Below, in pieces: positions 14,706 through 23,091 of a DNA stretch of 44,675 nt. Made by a program: the position numbers and the translations under genes. The stretch is from NCBI GenBank assembly GCA_913774955.1, contig CAJYKV010000005.1, positions 1 through 44,675 on the forward strand, written 5' to 3'. The stretch is from an uncultured Acidovorax sp. GTDB lineage: Bacteria > Pseudomonadota > Gammaproteobacteria > Burkholderiales > Burkholderiaceae_C. How positions within the stretch are numbered: position 1 is the first letter of the stretch; each line of letters starts with the position of its first letter. Below the pieces are notes generated by a model. That model was not told the DNA's origin. It did not search any database and worked only from the letters and a program-made list of their open reading frames with translations.

Positions 14706-15461
14706 TCAGGCGAGCGGCTGCAGGTAGAGCTGCGCGAGCCGTTCGCGCTCCGCGGGTCCCACGCCGAGGCAGCGCTCGAGGTAGCGGTCCACGCTGCCAT
14801 GGTCCGCATCCACCGCGTCCAGCGCGGCCTCCAGAAAGTCCTCCTGCACGCGCCACAGCACGTTGAGCACTTCGTCGGGCGCCGTGCCTTGCAGCAGCGC
14901 GGGGCGCCGGTAGAGGCCGTTGGTGAGCAGATAGTCCTGCATCACCACGTCGCGCGGCACGCCCAGGGCCAGCAGGATCATCGCGGCCGCGAAGCCCGTG
15001 CGGTCCTTGCCGGCGGTGCAGTGGAAGACGAGCGGCACGTCGCTCTCCAGCAGGTGCGCGAACAGCGCCGCGAACTCCGGCGCGTTGTGCGCCACGAAAT
15101 CGCGGTACGTGTCCTGCATCAGCGCCACCGCGATGGCGGGCGTGATCTCGTGGCCCGACAGCGCCATGTCCTTCGCGCGCTGCACCACCGTCGGCTCGAT
15201 CGAGAGCGCGTGGTAGGCGACGTCGGGCAGGGCATACGGCAGCGTGGCGCGTTCGTGCGCGCCCCGGAAGTCCACCGCGCGGCGCAGCCCCAGCTCCGCG
15301 ATTGCCTTCGCGTCTTCCGGCGTCAGCCCGGCGAGGTGGTCCGAGCGGAAGATGCGCCGCCAGCGCACGCGCCGTCCGTCCTGCCCCGCATAGCCGCCCA
15401 GGTCGCGGAAGTTGGTGGCGCCGGAGAGGTTGAGGGATCGGGTGTAGGTTGAATCGTCCAT
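14706..15461 (-). CDS. Tyrosine-protein phosphatase (dual-specificity-like, Y_phosphatase3 type)
   Basis: This is a 251-residue cytoplasmic phosphatase. The CX5R signature HCTAGKDRTG lies at 147-156, with nucleophile C148 and phosphate-binding R154. The N-terminal GATNFRDLGGYAGQDGRRVR and IFRSDHLAGLT are typical of this bacterial family, which includes lipid or protein phosphotyrosine phosphatases such as LipA of Listeria. The general acid Asp is likely in the loop near AVDFRGAHER. The length matches the family. Targets are unknown, and no kinase gene is near. ATG 15461 is chosen because the homologous region begins within ten residues. Confidence 0.9.
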   Translation of the reverse strand: MDDSTYTRSLNLSGATNFRDLGGYAGQDGRRVRWRRIFRSDHLAGLTPEDAKAIAELGLRRAVDFRGAHERATLPYALPDVAYHALSIEPTVVQRAKDMALSGHEITPAIAVALMQDTYRDFVAHNAPEFAALFAHLLESDVPLVFHCTAGKDRTGFAAAMILLALGVPRDVVMQDYLLTNGLYRRPALLQGTAPDEVLNVLWRVQEDFLEAALDAVDADHGSVDRYLERCLGVGPAERERLAQLYLQPLA

Positions 15462-15728
15462 GGCGGCCACTGTATGCGAGCCCTGTGCAGCGCGCGTGAA
15501 TCTCCGTGTCCCGGGGGTGCCAGCGGTTCGCAGACGCCGCACGGCCTTCGCGGCCCGCGCGGCGGTCCTGGCTCACGCGCCACGGTCCTACGCCGACGGC
15601 ATGCAGGCGGAGAGCATAGTGGCCGGACACGCACTTTCGCCGCAGCGCCCTCGCCGCCCCTGCCCGCAGTACCGGCGAAGCGCGGCCCGCCCACTCCATC
15701 GGCGCCCCACGCCGTCTCAAGGAGCCTT

Positions 15729-15863
15729 ATGGCCACCGATCCCGCCCAACATCCCCTGCACCAGGTCCCCGAAGAACTGCCGCGTCCGCCGGGCGATCTG
15801 CCGCCGGCCCCGCCGCCCTCGCCCGCGCCGGTTCCCGCGGCTCCCACCACCGTGCCGGATTGA
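15729..15863 (+). CDS. Small proline-rich protein of 44 residues
   Basis: This short ORF is not tied to a named family. AAGGAG at 15719-15724 is correctly placed before the ATG. The product is rich in Pro (about 40 percent) with the acidic motif VPEELPRPPGDLPP and no hydrophobic segment, so it is probably disordered and cytoplasmic. The good ribosome-binding site and the isolated position between two larger genes argue that it is real, but the small size and GC bias leave doubt. Confidence 0.5.
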   Translation: MATDPAQHPLHQVPEELPRPPGDLPPAPPPSPAPVPAAPTTVPD

Positions 15864-16082
15864 CGCACGCGGCCGTGCCGCAAACGCGCGGCCCCTCCAC
15901 GCAACGGCGCAAGCAGAAGGTTACGACTGCGCGGCTTGCGCGCGACTGCTCCTACACGGCAGGGCGTTTTCCGCCGACCGACAGGCAGCGGACGGGACTC
16001 GAAGAATGCGTGGGACACGCTCTCCGCACGCCACCCTTCCGACACTGCCCACCCATCGGTGGGCCCACCAGCGAGCCGATCC

Positions 16083-17357
16083 ATGCACCCCAGAAACCTC
16101 GCGATCCGCTCCGGCGCCATCGCCCTCTCCCTCGCTGCCTGCGGCCTCGCCGCGCACGCGCAGCTTCCGCCCGGCGATGGCCCCACCACCGTGGCGGGCG
16201 GCGTGCTCGAACCCACGCCCGTGCGCTTCGAGGAATCGCTGATCGGCCAATTGCGCGTGCCGGCCGGCTTCAAGGTCTCGGTGTTCGCCAAGGACCTGAA
16301 CAACGTCCGCTGGCTGGCCGTCGCGCCCAACGGCGACGTGTACGCCAGCCGCCGCGAGCAGGGCGACGTGCTCTGGCTGCGCGACACCGACGGCGACGGC
16401 CGCGCGGACCAGCAGAAGGTCGTTCTGCAGAACGCGAAGTACGCGCACGGCCTCGCGCTGCGCGACGGCCGGCTCTACCTCGTGACCGACAAGAAGCTGA
16501 TGGTGGCCGACGTGCAGCCCGACGGCACGCTCTCGGCGCCGCGCATCCTCGCCGACGACCTGCCCGATGCCGGCCAGCATCCCAACCGCACGATCGCCTT
16601 CGGGCCCGACGGCTGGCTGTATCTCACCGTGGGCTCCACCTGCAACAACTGCCGCGAGACCAACGGCGAATCGGCCACGATGCTGCGCATGCGCCCGGAC
16701 GGCTCGGGCCGCGAAGTGGTGGCGCAGGGGCTGCGCAACACCATCGGCTTCGGCTGGCATCCGCGCACCGGCGTGCTCTACGGCTTCGACCACGGCTCCG
16801 ACTTCCAGGGCGACGACACGCCGCCCGAAGAGCTGAACGCCATCCTGCCGAACAAGCACTACGGCTGGCCCTTCTGCTGGGGCGACCGGCAGGTGACGAA
16901 GTTCCAGGTCAACGAGCCGCCCAACACCACCAAGGCGGATTTCTGCCCCACCACCGAGGCTCCGCTGCTGCAGTACACCGCCCACGCCGCGCCGATCGGC
17001 TTCGTCTTCTACACGGGCGAGCAGTTCCCGCAGCAGTACCGCGGCGATGCCTTCGTGGCCTTCCGCGGCTCGTGGAACCGCTCGCAGCCCAGCGGCTACA
17101 ACGTGGTGCGGGTGCGCTTCGATGCCGAAGGCCGTCCCACCGGCTCGGAGGAATTCGCCGGGGGCTGGCTCATGTCCGCGCCCGCGCCGGTGGCATCGCA
17201 GCCCGGCCCCTCCGCCGCACCCGCGGAGCAGGACAAGGCCCGCCGACCGGCGCAGTTCGGCCGCCTCGCAGGCCTGGCCCAGGCGCGCGACGGCGCACTG
17301 CTGCTCGCCGAAGACCAGAACGGCGTGATCTACCGCATCAGCCACGGTAGCCGCTGA
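16083..17357 (+). CDS. Sorbosone/glucose dehydrogenase-like beta-propeller (PQQ-type), exported
   Basis: This is a 424-residue exported protein. Residues 1-26 form a signal sequence. SLAAC could be a lipobox, although AHA-Q also fits ordinary signal peptidase. The mature part is a six-bladed propeller of the GSDH/sorbosone dehydrogenase family (AGFKVSVFAKDLNNVRWLAV, then NRTIAFGPDGWLYLTVGSTC, GLRNTIGFGWHPRTG and HYGWPFCWG). Members oxidise sugars with PQQ in the periplasm, but many relatives have unknown substrates. Cysteines in STCNNC and FCWG may form disulfides. The next gene, also exported and propeller-bearing, begins 43 bases downstream on the same strand, so the two are likely co-transcribed and may act together at the cell envelope. 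Confidence 0.87.
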   Translation: MHPRNLAIRSGAIALSLAACGLAAHAQLPPGDGPTTVAGGVLEPTPVRFEESLIGQLRVPAGFKVSVFAKDLNNVRWLAVAPNGDVYASRREQGDVLWLRDTDGDGRADQQKVVLQNAKYAHGLALRDGRLYLVTDKKLMVADVQPDGTLSAPRILADDLPDAGQHPNRTIAFGPDGWLYLTVGSTCNNCRETNGESATMLRMRPDGSGREVVAQGLRNTIGFGWHPRTGVLYGFDHGSDFQGDDTPPEELNAILPNKHYGWPFCWGDRQVTKFQVNEPPNTTKADFCPTTEAPLLQYTAHAAPIGFVFYTGEQFPQQYRGDAFVAFRGSWNRSQPSGYNVVRVRFDAEGRPTGSEEFAGGWLMSAPAPVASQPGPSAAPAEQDKARRPAQFGRLAGLAQARDGALLLAEDQNGVIYRISHGSR

Positions 17358-17400
17358 CCGGCGCCCCCTCCGCCCTTCCCCACATTTGCCGCGTGCCGCC

Positions 17401-18933
17401 ATGAACCATTCCTTCCGACTGTCCTCCCTCGCCGCTGCCTGCGCCACGGGCGCCGCCGCCCTGCTGCTTGGTGGCTGCGCCGCCCTGCAGAACTACGACA
17501 TGCCCCCCGCGCAGAACGCCATCGGCATCCCCGGCAGCGCCGGCACGGCGGCCGACATGGGCGCGCCCGATGCGACCTCGGCCGTCGTGGCGTTGAAGAC
17601 CGCCGCGGGCGCACCGGCCGGCCGCGCCCTGCTCACGCAGCTGCCGCAGGGCGGCGGCGTGGAGATCGCGATCGAAGTACAGGACATGGCGCCGGGCCCG
17701 CACGGCTTCCACATCCACGCGAACGGCGAGTGCGCTCCCGGGCCCGATGCCGCCACGGGCCGCGTCGTCGACTTCGGCGCCGCGGGCGGCCATTTCGATC
17801 CCTACATGACGCGCAACCACGGCCGCCCGGGCCAGTCGCCGCACGAGGCGCATGCGGGTGAAGCGCCTAACATCCAGGTGGGTGCGGACGGCAAGGGTTC
17901 GCTGCGCTTCACCAACCCCCACGTGACGCTGCTCGCGGGCAAGACCTCGGTGCTCGGCCGCACCCTCATCGTCCACGAGAAGCAGGACGACTACGCCAGC
18001 GACCCGGCCGGCAACTCCGGCGGCCGCCTGGCCTGCGGCCTGATCGAGCCGGCCGCGCCCAGCATGGTGCAGGGCCGCGCCACCATCGAAGGCGCCAACG
18101 CCTATCCCGAGGGCATCGCCGTCGATCCGCGCACCGGCATCGCCTATGTGGGCTCCAGCACCGAAGGCCACATCTACCGCATCGCCCGGGGCACGCAGAA
18201 GGCCGAGCGCTTCCAGCTCGGCGGCTCGCCGGGCCGCCAGGCCGCCCTCGGCATGAAGGTGGACGGCAGCGGCCGCCTGTGGGTGGCGGGCGGCGCCACC
18301 GACACCGTGGCCGTGGTCGATCTGCAAAGCGCCGCGACGCTCGCCGTGATCGAAGGTCCGAAGGACGGCCAGGCCTTCCTCAACGACATCGCGCTCGCAC
18401 CGCAGCACGCCTACGTCACCGACTCTTTCCGGCCCGTGCTCTGGCGCATCGCCACCGCACCCGGCGCCCCCGCCGCGCTGGAGCCCTGGCTCGACCTGCG
18501 CAACACGCCGATCCGCTACCAGCCGAACCAGATGAACCTGAACGGCATCGTGGCATCCGAAGACGGCCGCCGTCTGCTCGCCGTGCAGCATGCGACCGGC
18601 CAACTCTGGCGCATCGACACCGCCACGCGCGACGTGGCCGAAGTCCGCCTCGAAGGCGGCGACCTGCGCAACGGCGACGGCCTCGTGCTCGCGGGCCCGG
18701 GCGATCTCTACGTGATGCGCAACGCGAACAACGAACTGGTGCGCGTCGCCCTCGCCAGCGACTGGGGCAGCGGGCGCATCGTGCAGCGCCTGCGCGATCC
18801 GCGCCTGAAGTACCCCACCACCGCCGCCCTGCACGGCACCGCGCTGCTGGTGGTGAACGGTCAGCTCGACAAGCAGAAGGCACCGCCTCCGCAGTTGCCC
18901 TTCGACGTGCTGCGCATCGCCCTGCCGCGCTGA
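17401..18933 (+). CDS. Lipoprotein fusion of Cu/Zn superoxide dismutase and an SMP-30/NHL-like beta-propeller
   Basis: This is a 510-residue predicted lipoprotein with lipobox LLGGC (C26). Residues ~55-215 are a Cu/Zn superoxide dismutase domain. Copper-type ligands are H104 and H106 (HGFHIHANGEC), bridging H131 (GGHFDP) and H192 (LIVHEK). Zinc-site residues are H140 and H151, but the position of the usual Asp in HAGD is E154 (HAGEAPN). Cysteines C111 and C212 (GGRLACG) match the structural disulfide. Residues ~225-510 form a propeller with repeats such as YPEGIAVDPRTGIAYVGSS and LNGIVASEDGRRLLAVQH, resembling SMP-30/gluconolactonase proteins. It follows the sorbosone-dehydrogenase-like gene by 43 bases. 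It may detoxify superoxide next to an envelope sugar or lactone enzyme. Activity is not certain given the Asp to Glu change. Confidence 0.86.
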   Translation: MNHSFRLSSLAAACATGAAALLLGGCAALQNYDMPPAQNAIGIPGSAGTAADMGAPDATSAVVALKTAAGAPAGRALLTQLPQGGGVEIAIEVQDMAPGPHGFHIHANGECAPGPDAATGRVVDFGAAGGHFDPYMTRNHGRPGQSPHEAHAGEAPNIQVGADGKGSLRFTNPHVTLLAGKTSVLGRTLIVHEKQDDYASDPAGNSGGRLACGLIEPAAPSMVQGRATIEGANAYPEGIAVDPRTGIAYVGSSTEGHIYRIARGTQKAERFQLGGSPGRQAALGMKVDGSGRLWVAGGATDTVAVVDLQSAATLAVIEGPKDGQAFLNDIALAPQHAYVTDSFRPVLWRIATAPGAPAALEPWLDLRNTPIRYQPNQMNLNGIVASEDGRRLLAVQHATGQLWRIDTATRDVAEVRLEGGDLRNGDGLVLAGPGDLYVMRNANNELVRVALASDWGSGRIVQRLRDPRLKYPTTAALHGTALLVVNGQLDKQKAPPPQLPFDVLRIALPR

Positions 18934-19201
18934 GGCCTGCCGGGCGAAAGGCCTGGATCGCACCCATGTGCGGTTCAGTGCCTGCTGGCCAAGGCGAGGA
19001 ATTCCGGCCTCCGGCAGAGCACCTGCCGAGCTCGGCGTGGCCTCCTACGCCGCCGCCATGGTCCGGCTGACGCCCTCGGCCGGGCGGCCACGCGCACAGT
19101 GGAGCACCCCTCCATCCTGCCGTGGCCCGCATGCGCTCCCATCACGCCCCCTTCCTTTTCGCCCGCCGCCCGGCGGGCAGCGCTCCAGCCGGGGAGGCGC
19201 A
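18934..19201. other. Intergenic region before the molybdoenzyme
   Basis: These 268 bases hold no supported gene. The open frame that continues upstream of the molybdoenzyme start has no ribosome-binding site or conserved sequence. The useful signal is GGGGAGG at about 19192-19198, just before the GTG start at 19202. No clear terminator for the SOD fusion gene is visible. Confidence 0.4.
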
Positions 19202-21541
19202 GTGAGTTCCCGCACCGCCCCCCCTGCCGATCCGATCCCGCCCTATCCGCACGCATCCGGCGGCTGGGGTTCGATGAAAGCCGTCGCGGTCAGCGTCCTC
19301 AAGGAGGGCTCGCCGCTGACTACGCTCAACGCCCTGCGGCACCAGAACAAGGCCGACGGCTTCGCCTGCACGGGCTGCGCCTGGGGCAAGCCGGCCAAGC
19401 CGCGCGCCGCGGAGTTCTGCGACAACGGCGCCAAGGCGACCGCGTGGGAACTCACGGACAAGCGCGCGGGCCCGGACTTCTTCGCGCGCCACACGCTCGA
19501 CGAACTGCGGCAGTGGTCCGGCCTCGACCTGGAAACCGCAGGCCGCCTGACCGAGCCGCTGCGCTACGACGCCGCGCAGGACCGGTACGTCGCCGTCACC
19601 TGGGACGAAGCCTTCGCCGGCATCGGCCATGCGCTCAAGGAGCTGCGCGCCGAAGACCCTCAAACTGCCATCTTCTACGCCTCCGGGCGCGCATCGCTCG
19701 AAACCAGCTACCTGTACCAGTTGCTGGCCCGGCTGTACGGCAACAACAACCTGCCCGACAGCTCCAACATGTGCCACGAGAGCACGTCGGTCGCGCTGCC
19801 GGAAACCATCGGCGTGCCGGTGGGCACCGTGCGCCTGGAAGATTTCGAGCACGCCGAGGCCATCTTCTTCTTCGGCCAGAACGTCGGCACCAACAGCCCG
19901 CGCATGCTCCATCCGCTGCAGGAAGCGCGCGAGCGCGGCGTGCCCGTGGTGACGTTCAACCCCATCAAGGAGCCGGGGCTCCTGCACTTCGCCAACCCGC
20001 AGTCGCCCGTGGACATGCTCACGCCGAAGGACACGGCGATCAGCACCCAGTACCTGCAGGTGCGCAACGGTGGCGACCTCGCCGCGCTCACGGGCCTGTG
20101 CAAATGGCTCATCGAGGCCGACGACGAGGCGCAGATGCACGGCGCCATCCGCGTGCTGGACGTGGACTTCATCGCCCAGCACACGCAGGGCATCGACGCG
20201 TTCGCCGCCGCGATGCGCGCGAGCCATTGGGACGACATCGAACGGGAGAGCGGCCTCTCGCGCGCCGCGCTCTCGCAGGCCGCGCAGACCTATGCGCAGG
20301 CCGGCACCGTCATCGCCGTCTACGGCATGGGCCTGACCCAGCACCGCCACGGCGTCGCCAACGTGCAGATGGTGAGCAACCTGCTGCTGCTGCGCGGCAA
20401 CATCGGCAAGCCGGGCGCGGGCATCTGCCCGGTGCGCGGCCACTCCAACGTGCAGGGCCAGCGCACCGTGGGCATCACGGAAAAGCCCGAACTCGCGCCA
20501 CTGGACCGCCTCGCCGAGCTCTACCGCTTCGAGCCCCCGCGCCACAAGGGCCGCGACACCATCGCGACCTGCGAAGGCATCATCGACGGATCGGTGCGCG
20601 CCTTCATCGGCCTGGGCGGCAACTTCGTGCGCGCCGCGCCCGACACGCGCCGGCTCGAAGCGGGCTGGGCCCGCCTGCGGCTCGCCGTGCACGTGGCCAC
20701 GCGCCTGAACCACACCCACACCGTGCCGGCGCAGGACACCTACCTGCTGCCCTGCCTCGGCCGCATCGAGATCGACGCGCAGGCCTCCGGCCCGCAGACC
20801 GTGTCGATCGAAGACTCCATGGGCGTGATCCACCCGTCGCACGGCGTCGCCGACCCCGCCGCGCCCACGCTGCGCTCCGAGGCCGCCATCGTCGCCGGCA
20901 TCGCCCGGGCCACGCTGCCGGACAACCCGCACGTGCCCTGGGAGGCCTGGACGGGCGACTACACGCTCGTGCGCACCGCCATCGAAGCCACCTGGCCGGA
21001 CATCTTCCGGAACTTCCACCACCGGCTGCGCGAGCCCGGCGGGCTGCCCAAACCCAACGCCGCCCGTGAGCGGCACTGGAAGACCCCCAGCGGCAAGGCC
21101 TGCTTCGTGGTGCCGCCAGCAGGCATCGCCATGGCGCAGGACGCCGACGTGCTGAACCTCATGACCCTGCGCAGCGAGGACCAGTTCAACACCACCGTCT
21201 ACAGCCTGACCGACCGCTTCCGCAACATCCATGGCACGCGCAACGTCTTGCTGATGCACCCCGACGACATGGCCCGCCGCGGCCTCGCGCAAGGCGATGC
21301 CGTGCACGTCACCACCGCGGTGGACGACGGCCATTCGCGCCAGCTCTCGGGCCTGACAGCGGTGCCCTTCGACCTGCCGGCCGGCTCCGTGGCGGGCTAC
21401 TTCCCCGAATGCAACCCGCTCGTGCCGCTCGGCCACCACGCGGACAAGAGCCACGTGCCCGCATCCAAATGCATTCCAGTGCGCGTCGAGCGGGCCACGG
21501 CCGGCGCCCCGGCCCCATCCGCCCCGCCAGCGCAGCCCTGA
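19202..21541 (+). CDS. FdhF/YdeP-like molybdopterin oxidoreductase, alpha subunit
   Basis: This 779-residue cytoplasmic molybdoenzyme belongs to the DMSO-reductase superfamily. It closely matches the YdeP type of formate-dehydrogenase-like proteins (~760 residues). N-terminal cysteines C56, C59 and C73 (FACTGCAWGK...EFCDNG) could hold an Fe-S cluster. C191 in NMCHESTSVAL aligns with the molybdenum-binding Sec/Cys of FdhF. The bis-MGD binding segments include FFFGQNVGTNSPRML and LLLRGNIGKPGAGICPVRGH. The C-terminal domain LNLMTLRSEDQFNTTVYSL is typical. The GTG start is supported by GGGGAGG six bases upstream. E. coli YdeP is linked to acid resistance, but its substrate is unknown. No FdhD or electron-transfer subunit is encoded nearby. 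Confidence 0.92.
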   Translation: MSSRTAPPADPIPPYPHASGGWGSMKAVAVSVLKEGSPLTTLNALRHQNKADGFACTGCAWGKPAKPRAAEFCDNGAKATAWELTDKRAGPDFFARHTLDELRQWSGLDLETAGRLTEPLRYDAAQDRYVAVTWDEAFAGIGHALKELRAEDPQTAIFYASGRASLETSYLYQLLARLYGNNNLPDSSNMCHESTSVALPETIGVPVGTVRLEDFEHAEAIFFFGQNVGTNSPRMLHPLQEARERGVPVVTFNPIKEPGLLHFANPQSPVDMLTPKDTAISTQYLQVRNGGDLAALTGLCKWLIEADDEAQMHGAIRVLDVDFIAQHTQGIDAFAAAMRASHWDDIERESGLSRAALSQAAQTYAQAGTVIAVYGMGLTQHRHGVANVQMVSNLLLLRGNIGKPGAGICPVRGHSNVQGQRTVGITEKPELAPLDRLAELYRFEPPRHKGRDTIATCEGIIDGSVRAFIGLGGNFVRAAPDTRRLEAGWARLRLAVHVATRLNHTHTVPAQDTYLLPCLGRIEIDAQASGPQTVSIEDSMGVIHPSHGVADPAAPTLRSEAAIVAGIARATLPDNPHVPWEAWTGDYTLVRTAIEATWPDIFRNFHHRLREPGGLPKPNAARERHWKTPSGKACFVVPPAGIAMAQDADVLNLMTLRSEDQFNTTVYSLTDRFRNIHGTRNVLLMHPDDMARRGLAQGDAVHVTTAVDDGHSRQLSGLTAVPFDLPAGSVAGYFPECNPLVPLGHHADKSHVPASKCIPVRVERATAGAPAPSAPPAQP

Positions 21542-21579
21542 TCGCACCGTTCCACCCCACACCTTCCCGCGCCGCCACC

Positions 21580-22692
21580 ATGCCCCACCCCAACCCCACT
21601 CCGCCGCTGCACCCCCTGCCCTACAGCCCCGACTACGAAGTCCCCGAAGAGGACGAGGAACAGACCAACGCGGAGCTGCTCGCGGCCATGCGCCGCATCA
21701 GCGAAACCGTCGCGAAGGACGAAGGCCGCGCCTACCGCAGCGTGCACGCCAAGTCCCACGGCATCCTGCACGGCACCCTGGAGGTGCTGCCCCTGCTGCC
21801 ACCGCTCGCGCAAGGCCTGTTCGCGCGGCCCGGCACGCACGACGTCGTGATGCGCATCTCCAGCACGCCCGGCGATCTGCTGGACGACGGCGTATCGACG
21901 CCTCGCGGCCTGGCGCTCAAGGTGCTCGGGGCGGACGGCCCCCGGCTGGACCCGGCCGACGGCCTCGCCGAGCAGGATTTCCTCATGGTCAACGGCCCCG
22001 TCTTCACCGCGGCCACGGCAAAACAGTTCCTGCGCAGCCTGAAGCTCCTGGCCGCCACCACCGACAAGGCCCCGCAGGCCAAGAAAATCCTCTCGGCCGC
22101 CCTGCGCGGGCTCGAGAGCCTCGTCGAGAAAGTGGGCGGCGAGAGCGCGACCCTCAAATCCATGGGCGGGCACCCGGCCACCCACCCGCTGGGCGAAACC
22201 TATTTCACGCAGGTGCCGCTGCTGTTCGGCCCCTACATGGCCAAGTTCTGCCTCGCCCCCGTCTCGCCGGAAATCGCCGCCCTGAAGGAAGCCCCCGTGG
22301 ACCTCTCCGCCAGCCCGCAGGCCCTGCGCGATGCCGTATCCAGCACCCTGCGCACCCACGGCGGCACCTGGGAGCTGCGCGTGCAGCTGTGCGTGGACAT
22401 CGAGAAGATGCCGCTCGAAAACGCCTCCGTGGAATGGCCGCAGGACCTGTCGCCCTACGTCGCCATCGCGCGCGTCCACGTCCCCGCCCAGGAAACCTGG
22501 GACGATGAGCACAGCCCCCAGGAAGACGACCGCCTCTCTTTCAGCCCCTGGCGCGGCCTCGCCGCGCACCGCCCCCTGGGCTCGATCATGCGCGTGCGCC
22601 GCGCGGCCTATCCGGCGGCGGCGCGGTACCGGCAGGCGTTCAATGCGGGTGAGATCGGGGGCGAGGAAGAAGGCAAGTCCGCCGTGGGGTGA
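21580..22692 (+). CDS. Catalase-fold heme protein (y4iL-like)
   Basis: This 370-residue protein is a shortened relative of clade catalases. The heme-side segment YRSVHAKSHGILHGTLEV (H56) corresponds to the catalase VHAKG region. VMRISSTPGDLLDDGVSTPRG matches the following conserved strand. Near the end RAAYPAAARYRQAFN places a Tyr/Arg pair like the proximal heme ligand motif. The protein lacks the length and C-terminal domain of true catalases (about 480 or more residues), so it may be a peroxidase or a lipid-hydroperoxide enzyme. It follows the molybdoenzyme by 38 bases on the same strand, suggesting co-transcription. No signal peptide is present. Confidence 0.85.
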   Translation: MPHPNPTPPLHPLPYSPDYEVPEEDEEQTNAELLAAMRRISETVAKDEGRAYRSVHAKSHGILHGTLEVLPLLPPLAQGLFARPGTHDVVMRISSTPGDLLDDGVSTPRGLALKVLGADGPRLDPADGLAEQDFLMVNGPVFTAATAKQFLRSLKLLAATTDKAPQAKKILSAALRGLESLVEKVGGESATLKSMGGHPATHPLGETYFTQVPLLFGPYMAKFCLAPVSPEIAALKEAPVDLSASPQALRDAVSSTLRTHGGTWELRVQLCVDIEKMPLENASVEWPQDLSPYVAIARVHVPAQETWDDEHSPQEDDRLSFSPWRGLAAHRPLGSIMRVRRAAYPAAARYRQAFNAGEIGGEEEGKSAVG

Positions 22693-22751
22693 CGGGGCTC
22701 ACTCGCCATACAGCGTCCAGGGAAGACAGAACAACGCACAGATCAGAAGCT

Positions 22752-22793
22752 GTAAATCCCATTTACTGCGTATACTGCGTAAATTCGATATAC
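22752..22793 (+). promoter_or_regulatory. Operator/promoter region of hipBA with paired inverted repeats and a tandem 9-mer
   Basis: A perfect inverted repeat GTAAAT-CCC-ATTTAC (22752-22766) and a near-perfect copy GTAAAT-TCG-ATATAC (22779-22793) are 27 bases apart, about 2.5 helical turns. Between them the 9-mer TACTGCGTA occurs twice without spacing (22764-22772, 22773-22781). TATACT (22771-22776) is a plausible -10. The arrangement fits cooperative binding of HipB dimers for autorepression. Confidence 0.6.
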
Positions 22794-22807
22794 AGCCCGA
22801 GGTTTGT

Positions 22808-23086
22808 ATGCCCGGATTCACGGTCCGCACGGCAGATCAACTGCCCGCCCTGCTCCAAGCCTTCCGCAAGCAGAGTGGGCTGACGCAAAGCGACGTAGCC
22901 TTGCGCCTGGGCGTCACCCAGCAGACGTACTCCGCCCTGGAGCGCAATGCGGCGAACATGGGCGCGGCGCGGTTGCTGCAGTTGTTGAGCATCCTGGGCG
23001 TGGAGATGGTGCTCGACCAGTCCGGGCCGGCACTGTCCCCGAGCCCCGGGCCGCGGCACATGGTGGGCGACACTCCGGATTGGTGA
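22808..23086 (+). CDS. hipB: HipB-type antitoxin, XRE helix-turn-helix repressor
   Basis: This is a 92-residue DNA-binding protein. Residues ~14-66 form an XRE helix-turn-helix (QLPALLQAFRKQSGLTQSDV, then RLGVTQQTYSALERNAANMG). The C-terminal ~20 residues are Pro-rich and end in W. In the HipBA system HipB neutralises the kinase HipA and both repress their own promoter. The hipA gene begins six bases after the hipB stop. The upstream region has two inverted repeats suited to a dimeric repressor. The local sequence is more AT-rich than its neighbours, in keeping with an acquired module. Confidence 0.9.
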   Translation: MPGFTVRTADQLPALLQAFRKQSGLTQSDVALRLGVTQQTYSALERNAANMGAARLLQLLSILGVEMVLDQSGPALSPSPGPRHMVGDTPDW

Positions 23087-23091
23087 ACGCC

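Noticed and set aside
18968-19201. Longer N-terminus for the molybdoenzyme
   Set aside because: The extra 78 residues are Pro/Arg-rich and unlike YdeP. The GTG at 19202 has a good Shine-Dalgarno and gives the usual length.
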